Assembly: GCA_042854365.1 (NCBI GenBank)
Contig: AP031437.1
Coordinates: forward strand, 1,860,001-1,924,000
From: Anaeromassilibacillus sp001305115
GTDB lineage: Bacteria > Bacillota > Clostridia > Oscillospirales > Acutalibacteraceae
DNA length: 64,000 bases
Direction of reading: 5' to 3'
Shown here: positions 59,561 to 64,000 of the stretch, piece by piece
How the letters are laid out: each line of letters begins with the position of its first letter
How positions within the stretch are numbered: position 1 is the stretch's first letter
Made by a program: the position numbers and the translations under genes
Notes under the pieces: model-generated
The model's input: the letters and a program-made list of their open reading frames with translations, nothing else
Databases searched by the model: none
Told to the model about the DNA's origin: nothing

Positions 59561-59579
59561 AATCACCGAATGCAAATAA

Positions 59580-59618
59580 TGCGCCCGGACATAGCCAAAA
59601 AGGTTATGTCCGGGCGCA
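59580..59618. terminator. Hairpin between convergent genes
   Basis: TGCGCCCGGACATA / TATGTCCGGGCGCA, perfect 14-bp stem, T-run weak on either side; lies between the 59-residue gene and the DUF362 gene. Confidence 0.7.
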
Positions 59619-59642
59619 ACATTTCATGCAAGAAATAAAAGA

Positions 59643-60743
59643 CTAAATACGGATCAACTCGTAATCACGTGTTCCCAGTCCCATTTCCTCTGCGTAATCG
59701 ATGGTGACGCGCCAATTGGTGGTTGGATGCGTCGCATCAAAGTGGTCATGTACGGGTTTCCCATCGATGATACTTCCCGCCATTGCAGGCTGTTGGTTGC
59801 AGAGATCTGCACACGCCATGTCCAAAGCTACTGGATCATACGAAGCCAACATACCGACATCCGGAATAATCGGAACGTCGTTCTCTGCGTGGCAATCACA
59901 GAATGGAGAAACATCACAAATCAAGCTGATATGGAAATTCGGCTTCTCGCGGAGAATGGCCGCAGAGTATTCCACAATCTTTTTATTCAGTATATCGTTT
60001 GCCTCATCATCCGGGGATTTTACCGCATCCATCGGGCAAGCGCCGATGCAACGTCCACATCCTACGCACTTGTTGTGGTCAATGTCCGCCTTTCGATCTG
60101 TGATGGTGATCGCAGAATGTGCACAGTTTTTCTGGCACGAACCGCATCCCACGCAAAGCGCCTGATCGACAAACGGCTTACCGCTGCTGTGCATCTCCAT
60201 CTTACCTGCACGGGACCCGCAACCCATGCCGATATTCTTAAATGTACCGCCAAACCCAGTCGCTTCATGGCCTTTGAAATGGGTCAATGTGATAAAAATA
60301 TCTGCATCCATAATGGCGCGGCCAATTTTCGCCTCTTTGACATACTGTCCATCCGGAACGGACACAAGCGCCTCATCCGTTCCCTTCAAGCCATCTGCAA
60401 TAATGACATGACAGCCCGTAGCAAAGGGATTGTAGCCATTTTCATAGGCGGCATCCAGATGATCCAGTGCATTCTTGCGGCGCCCTACATAAAGCGTATT
60501 ACAGTCAGTCAGAAAGGGGCGGCCTCCGTTGCGCCGCACCAAGTCGACAATAACCTTCGCGTAGTTCGGGCGCAGGTATGCCAGGTTGCCCGGCTCCCCG
60601 AAATGGATTTTGATCGCTGCAAATTTATTCTGGAAATCCAGCTGTTCAATGCCCGCCTTTACCACCAATTTTTCCAGCTTTTGCAGCAGATTTTGATTCA
60701 GGCCAGCTCGAAAATCAGTAAAATAGACCTTTGCTTTTTCCAT
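59643..60743 (-). CDS. DUF362 protein with two 4Fe-4S clusters
   Basis: 366 residues from ATG at 60743 after AAGGAGGAAACAAG. Large N-terminal DUF362 domain (IKIHFGEPGNLAYLRPNYAK, FITLTHFKGHEATGFGGTFK), two ferredoxin motifs CVGCGSCQKNC and CVGCGRCIGACP (about 200-245), then a C-terminal DUF362 segment (VPIIPDVGMLASYDPVALDM). Probably a soluble redox protein; reaction unknown. Monocistronic. Confidence 0.92.
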   Translation of the reverse strand: MEKAKVYFTDFRAGLNQNLLQKLEKLVVKAGIEQLDFQNKFAAIKIHFGEPGNLAYLRPNYAKVIVDLVRRNGGRPFLTDCNTLYVGRRKNALDHLDAAYENGYNPFATGCHVIIADGLKGTDEALVSVPDGQYVKEAKIGRAIMDADIFITLTHFKGHEATGFGGTFKNIGMGCGSRAGKMEMHSSGKPFVDQALCVGCGSCQKNCAHSAITITDRKADIDHNKCVGCGRCIGACPMDAVKSPDDEANDILNKKIVEYSAAILREKPNFHISLICDVSPFCDCHAENDVPIIPDVGMLASYDPVALDMACADLCNQQPAMAGSIIDGKPVHDHFDATHPTTNWRVTIDYAEEMGLGTRDYELIRI

Positions 60744-60882
60744 CTTGTTTCCTCCTTCGTCTTTACATCCATACAAATCATGGATGGCCACTCTATAGCC
60801 ACGTACTCCATCGACAAGTCATTTTTATTATAGCAAACTCATGTTTGCTTTACAATGGCATCCCTTTCGGTATTTTCGTAAA

Positions 60883-61200
60883 TTATGGGTTCCTTTGCCC
60901 GCTGGAATGTGTACGTTTTCCCATGGCATTGATTACTCCCATCTGTGTCCGGGCGGTGGCGCGGAACACATCTCCATGGACACTCCCTTTGACGGAAAGC
61001 TGCAACCTGCCCAGCGGCGTTTGAAAAACACTGGAAAATGCACAATCCTCGCCCTGTACGGTCCCGCCAGAAAACGGATGCCGCCCTCCCATCGCCTCCA
61101 ATACGCCGCTCAGTGTTTCTCCTTCTGTCTTTAAGAGCAGTGTCCCATTTACAGGGCCCATAGGTGTCTGCATAACAATGCTATACTTACCGTCGATCAT
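60883..61200 (-). CDS. Small beta-rich protein, function unknown
   Basis: 105 residues from ATG at 61200 after GAAAGGGGAACATCCAC. Alternating hydrophobic/Gly pattern: IDGKYSIVMQTPMGPVNGTL, PFSGGTVQGEDCAFSSVFQT, TPLGRLQLSVKGSVHGDVF; reads as an up-and-down beta barrel or sandwich with internal repeats. Such short proteins recur in Clostridia; role unknown. The C-terminus is polar. Confidence 0.8.
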   Translation of the reverse strand: MIDGKYSIVMQTPMGPVNGTLLLKTEGETLSGVLEAMGGRHPFSGGTVQGEDCAFSSVFQTPLGRLQLSVKGSVHGDVFRATARTQMGVINAMGKRTHSSGQRNP

Positions 61201-61344
61201 GTGGATGTTCCCCTTTCACCGTCCGGTGGTGTCTCACCCCGGATTTCTCATATCACCAAACTATGCGGAAATTTCTGTACAGTGCATCATGCAGTGAAAA
61301 GCAGCGGGTTTCCTCCTTGGTCCCCGCTGCATCAAATTGCATAT

Positions 61345-61827
61345 TTACTTTTTTCGAAGTACGTCCCGTTTTCTCTGCCAATACTGGCTCATGCTGTAAT
61401 AGGAATCCTCCGTCACCTCATTGTCCAGCCATGCTGGCGGCTGAAACGCTAAAGCATCTTCTATGGAGGGAAACTCTACCTCCGCATAGAGAAATTCTGT
61501 TGGTTCCCCTCGATCCACCCAACTACATTCCAAGCGATGTCCATCTTCCAGCGCATAAACCCGATATTCTTTACGCACCATAGGGATTTCCAGGAGCTCT
61601 TCCAACTCCTGAAAGACATCCTCTGTCAGGTTCCATTCAATCTCTTTCCGGCAAAGCCTCCCTTTCCCCTTGATGCACAGCACATAGCTCGTATGATCTT
61701 TTTTTACCTTTTTTCGGATTCGAACAACCGGCTCCACGGACAGATACCCTTGAAACGTCTCCGCCTTTTCCAACAGCGGCAAATCTGGAAACTCCGATAG
61801 TAGAAACTTTCGCTCAATTTCCTGCAT
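61345..61827 (-). CDS. CYTH-domain protein
   Basis: 160 residues; ATG after GGAGGATGAAAT. N-terminal ExExK signature EIERKF (3-8), RIRKKVKKD, CIKGKGRLCRKEIEW, E(V)EF strands: the triphosphate tunnel fold. Bacterial members are inorganic triphosphatases or thiamine triphosphatase-like. Adjacent to an HD-domain gene, both minus strand. Confidence 0.92.
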   Translation of the reverse strand: MQEIERKFLLSEFPDLPLLEKAETFQGYLSVEPVVRIRKKVKKDHTSYVLCIKGKGRLCRKEIEWNLTEDVFQELEELLEIPMVRKEYRVYALEDGHRLECSWVDRGEPTEFLYAEVEFPSIEDALAFQPPAWLDNEVTEDSYYSMSQYWQRKRDVLRKK

Positions 61828-61893
61828 ATTTCATCCTCCGAATCTATGGTGTTTAGTGAAATTATAACACAAACCACACCACTCTTCCAGCGA

Positions 61894-62424
61894 TCATGCA
61901 GAAGCACGCTTTTGCGAGGAATCCGGCGATTGTTCCAATGATTTCTTAGGAAGAAAATCCAGGTTTTCCCTTACTCGCAGCCGACGATATACGTGAAAAA
62001 TTTCAGCAAGCGCGCACAGCTTGTCCGCTGTGCTCACCACAAAGCTTTCTGCATATTTCGGAAATGCAGGTGTCAACGGCCACATATGCTTGACGATAAT
62101 ATCCTTCTCTTTTTCATTCAGCTCGAACAGGCGCGTCGCATTTGCGAGCGCTGTGATCGGGTGCATGGTCATGTGGTTTCCTTTGTGGGTGCGCCAATCG
62201 TACAAATACAGGTCGTGCAGTAACCCTCCCCGCGCCGCAGAAACGGCATCCAAATGAAATTTCCGGCAAAACAAAAAGCTTAAATAGGCTACAAACAGAC
62301 AATGCTGCAGGCAATTGGCGTCCTCTACATGTTGGCGAATTTCCTGCATTTTTTGTACCTTGGGTTCCTTTAATAGGTCCGCTACACATTCAAAAAACGC
62401 CGTACGGTTCTCTATACTCCACAT
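61894..62424 (-). CDS. HD-domain phosphohydrolase
   Basis: 176 residues; ATG at 62424 after GAGGAGTTAAAAACTTT. HD metal motif: His41 (NCLQHCLFV), LLHDLYLYDW (His70-Asp71), later VKHMWPL and STADKLCAL (Asp). Typical small HD hydrolase (YfbR/HDIG-like); the substrate, nucleotide or otherwise, is unknown. May share a transcript with the CYTH gene 66 bp downstream. Confidence 0.9.
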   Translation of the reverse strand: MWSIENRTAFFECVADLLKEPKVQKMQEIRQHVEDANCLQHCLFVAYLSFLFCRKFHLDAVSAARGGLLHDLYLYDWRTHKGNHMTMHPITALANATRLFELNEKEKDIIVKHMWPLTPAFPKYAESFVVSTADKLCALAEIFHVYRRLRVRENLDFLPKKSLEQSPDSSQKRASA

Positions 62425-62702
62425 AAAGTTTTTAACTCCTCATCAAAATTGGACTTACCGCTTCAAGTACACTATGGAGTATAACACGAAAAAAGACAAA
62501 AAGTTGCTTTTTAAAAGTCTTTTAAGGCAATTGTAAGAAAACCGTAAGATTCATTTTTAATTTTAAAGAATATAAACCCTTGTTAAAGGAAACTTTTCTT
62601 CTTGTTTTCACTTTTTTTACAATTCTTGAATTTTCTTAGGAAAACCGGGCAAACTTTCAGAAACGAATGTCCCGCAATCCGCCCAAAGCCAGCAACCCCC
62701 GG
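62425..62702. other. Divergent intergenic region
   Basis: Carries an extended -10 (TGTTATACT on the minus strand, TATACT at 62478-62483) suited to the HD gene, and A+T-rich sequence after it. No gene or repeat recognised. Confidence 0.45.
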
Positions 62703-62731
62703 TTGACTTGAAATTTAGCGCGTGCTATCAT
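62703..62731 (+). promoter_or_regulatory. Promoter of the Ser-rich lipoprotein
   Basis: TTGACT (62703-62708), 17-bp spacer, TATCAT (62726-62731), 30 bp before the start codon. Confidence 0.78.
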
Positions 62732-62760
62732 GAGTAAAAATTTTTAAAGGAGTTGGAAAT

Positions 62761-63396
62761 ATGCTGAAAAAAATAATCGCTGCCATGATGATTGCAGCTC
62801 TTACATGTACGCTATTCGCCTGCACTCCCTCAGAAGAGAGCACCTCCTCTTCTGAGACAGAGTCGTCCTCTTCTTCAATGGCTTCGTCTTCGGAGGCAGA
62901 GTCTTCTTCCTCTGAAACCGAATCAACTGTCTCTACCAATGAATCCGGCGAGGGGGCTACTTCTTCCAATACGATGTCCTCTGCTACTTCTACTGGAAAC
63001 GCTGCAACTGGTACTGGAACAAATTCTAAGAAGTATACAGAAACAGATGAAAATTTCACCTTTCAGGATGGCGTGTACAAGCGTATCTACGGGAACCGCG
63101 CAATGTTTGTTGTAACGAAAGACCCGGAGTCCCTGTCGAATAAGGAACTCAAAGAGCTTGCTGAGGCAACTGCCGGCCAGTATTATAAGGACAAATATTA
63201 CTGTACGGTCTGCTTTGTAAAGCCGGATAATGCCGACGGAACCTTTGACATTACGTCCAAGAAATCGGACGACCGCATGGCCACCATCCTATCCCTGCAC
63301 AAGCCGGATTCCTCTAAAATGACCATTAATCTGAAAGAACGTCCGCTCCAGGAGTATATTGACAAGCAGGTGGCAAAGGCAAAAGTAAACTCTTAA
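62761..63396 (+). CDS. Ser-rich lipoprotein
   Basis: 211 residues; ATG after AAAGGAGTTGGAAAT. Lipobox LFAC with lipidated Cys21. Residues about 22-95 are a low-complexity Ser/Glu/Thr linker, likely extended and perhaps glycosylated. A folded domain follows (TFQDGVYKRIYGNRAMFVVT ... SLHKPDSSKMTINLKERPLQ). Anchored on the outer face of the membrane. Function unknown. Confidence 0.88.
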   Translation: MLKKIIAAMMIAALTCTLFACTPSEESTSSSETESSSSSMASSSEAESSSSETESTVSTNESGEGATSSNTMSSATSTGNAATGTGTNSKKYTETDENFTFQDGVYKRIYGNRAMFVVTKDPESLSNKELKELAEATAGQYYKDKYYCTVCFVKPDNADGTFDITSKKSDDRMATILSLHKPDSSKMTINLKERPLQEYIDKQVAKAKVNS

Positions 63397-63415
63397 ATCG
63401 CTATACTTCCTATTA

Positions 63416-63470
63416 AAAGAGGGTGTCCCAAAACTATGAATTTTTCGATTCATAGGAAAAGGGGCGTCCT
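63416..63470 (+). terminator. Terminator-like hairpin 1 after lipoprotein gene
   Basis: AAAGAGGGTGTCCC pairs with GGGGCGTCCTCTTT (some mismatches) enclosing an inner hairpin CTATGAAT / ATTCATAG. Confidence 0.6.
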
Positions 63471-63500
63471 CTTTCTGTCTGGAAAATATCTCAGTTTCTA

Positions 63501-63552
63501 AAAAAGAGGGTATCCTTCCGTCATTTCATGGCTTCTAGGACACCCTCTTTTT
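63501..63552 (+). terminator. Terminator-like hairpin 2
   Basis: AAAAAGAGGGTATCC (63501-63515) and GGACACCCTCTTTTT (63538-63552), one mismatch, T-run on the plus strand. Its arms resemble those of the preceding hairpin, so the two are probably duplicated copies. Confidence 0.75.
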
Positions 63553-63623
63553 GTGTCCATTTGCTCCTCCCAAGCATAAACTGTATTTGGAATATTCCAA
63601 ATCTTTGCTCGGAGGTAAAGAGC

Positions 63624-64000
63624 ATGAAAATTTATCCGAATGAAGAGCTCAATAACGCATGCTACAATTCCTCCTGTTGTCCACCGCCTTGCTGCCCGCC
63701 TCCACCCTGTTGTGTACCTGTTCCATGTCCGGAACCTGGGCCAACAGGCGCGACTGGAGCGACCGGGCCAACCGGCGAACGTGGTCCCATCGGACCGACA
63801 GGACCACAAGGAATTCAGGGCATTCAAGGCGTTGAAGGTCCCCGCGGCCTTACAGGGCCGACTGGGCCACAGGGCATACAAGGAATGCAGGGCGTAGAGG
63901 GGCCGCGAGGGGCCACTGGAGCTACTGGTGCAACTGGCCCTCAAGGTTTTGCTGGATTACCGGGCGCGACCGGTGCTACTGGGCCACAGGGATTACCAGG
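63624..64000 (+). CDS. Collagen-like repeat protein (BclA-type), 3' part outside window
   Basis: ATG at 63624 after GGAGGTAAAGAGC; 125 codons visible, open at the right edge. Short N-terminal head MKIYPNEELNNACYN, a Cys/Pro cluster (SSCCPPPCCPPPPCCVPVPC), then unbroken Gly-x-Thr/Gly-x-y triplets (GPTGATGATGPTGERGPIG, GPQGIQGIQGVEG). Collagen-like triplets of this kind occur in exosporium/spore-surface glycoproteins such as BclA. Probably spore surface. GC-rich, repetitive; opposite-strand frames here are by-products of the repeats. Confidence 0.93.
   Translation, partial: MKIYPNEELNNACYNSSCCPPPCCPPPPCCVPVPCPEPGPTGATGATGPTGERGPIGPTGPQGIQGIQGVEGPRGLTGPTGPQGIQGMQGVEGPRGATGATGATGPQGFAGLPGATGATGPQGLP

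Noticed and set aside
63498..63944. Minus-strand frame opposite the collagen-like gene
   Set aside because: Product of the Gly-x-y repeat; the plus-strand frame has the start, ribosome site and triplet pattern.

Overview
The window (64 kb, roughly half G+C) looks like a chromosomal segment of a spore-forming, Gram-positive Clostridia member, most likely in or near the Oscillospirales (Ruminococcaceae-like). Pointers are the fused IspH-S1 protein, the str/rpoBC arrangement, WhiA/RapZ/HPr kinase, YunB, a collagen-like exosporium-type protein and strong GGAGG ribosome binding sites throughout. The taxonomic placement is inference; the gene calls are not.

Layout. 1-10.4 kb: rpoB, rpoC, rpsL, rpsG, fusA (minus strand; fusA runs off the left edge). 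10.5-14.1 kb: a two-gene chromate-type transporter, a DUF4173 membrane protein with a likely frameshifted zinc-ribbon start, and an HTH/DUF2975 pair. 14.2-17.2 kb: a decayed IS200-type element beside a duplicated 5' fragment of lysA, the intact lysA, and a degenerate type I-C-like CRISPR array without cas genes whose last repeat end coincides with the ligA stop codon. 17.2-29 kb: ligA, yunB, then an rpiR-flavoprotein-cmk-plsC-plsC-ispH/rpsA run and a DUF5685-dnaJ-membrane protein run. 29-35 kb: small accessory genes, among them two tandem paralogues of unknown function, a riboflavin locus, and an NlpC/P60 hydrolase with WalR-type boxes. 35-43 kb: murE-murF and four glycosyltransferases. 43-48 kb: small genes, a SIR2-like protein, a cytidine-deaminase-like protein and a Thr-Asp-Trp tRNA cluster. 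48-58 kb: pfkA, dnaE, whiA, rapZ, murB, a PHP hydrolase and hprK. 58-64 kb: a glycosyltransferase, small proteins, a DUF362 ferredoxin-like protein, CYTH and HD proteins, a Ser-rich lipoprotein and the start of a collagen-like protein.

Most striking locus: 32.1-33.8 kb. An FMN riboswitch with its terminator precedes ribU (riboflavin ECF S component). Two bases after ribU comes a gene for a bacterial-type riboflavin kinase domain fused to an OmpR/PhoB-type winged helix. One helical turn upstream of the -35 box lie two perfectly adjacent 11-bp direct repeats, the kind of site OmpR-family winged helices bind. I read this as a flavin-sensing enzyme-regulator controlling its own operon on top of the riboswitch. 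It resembles archaeal RbkR in logic but uses unrelated domains in a different order. The autoregulation is inference.
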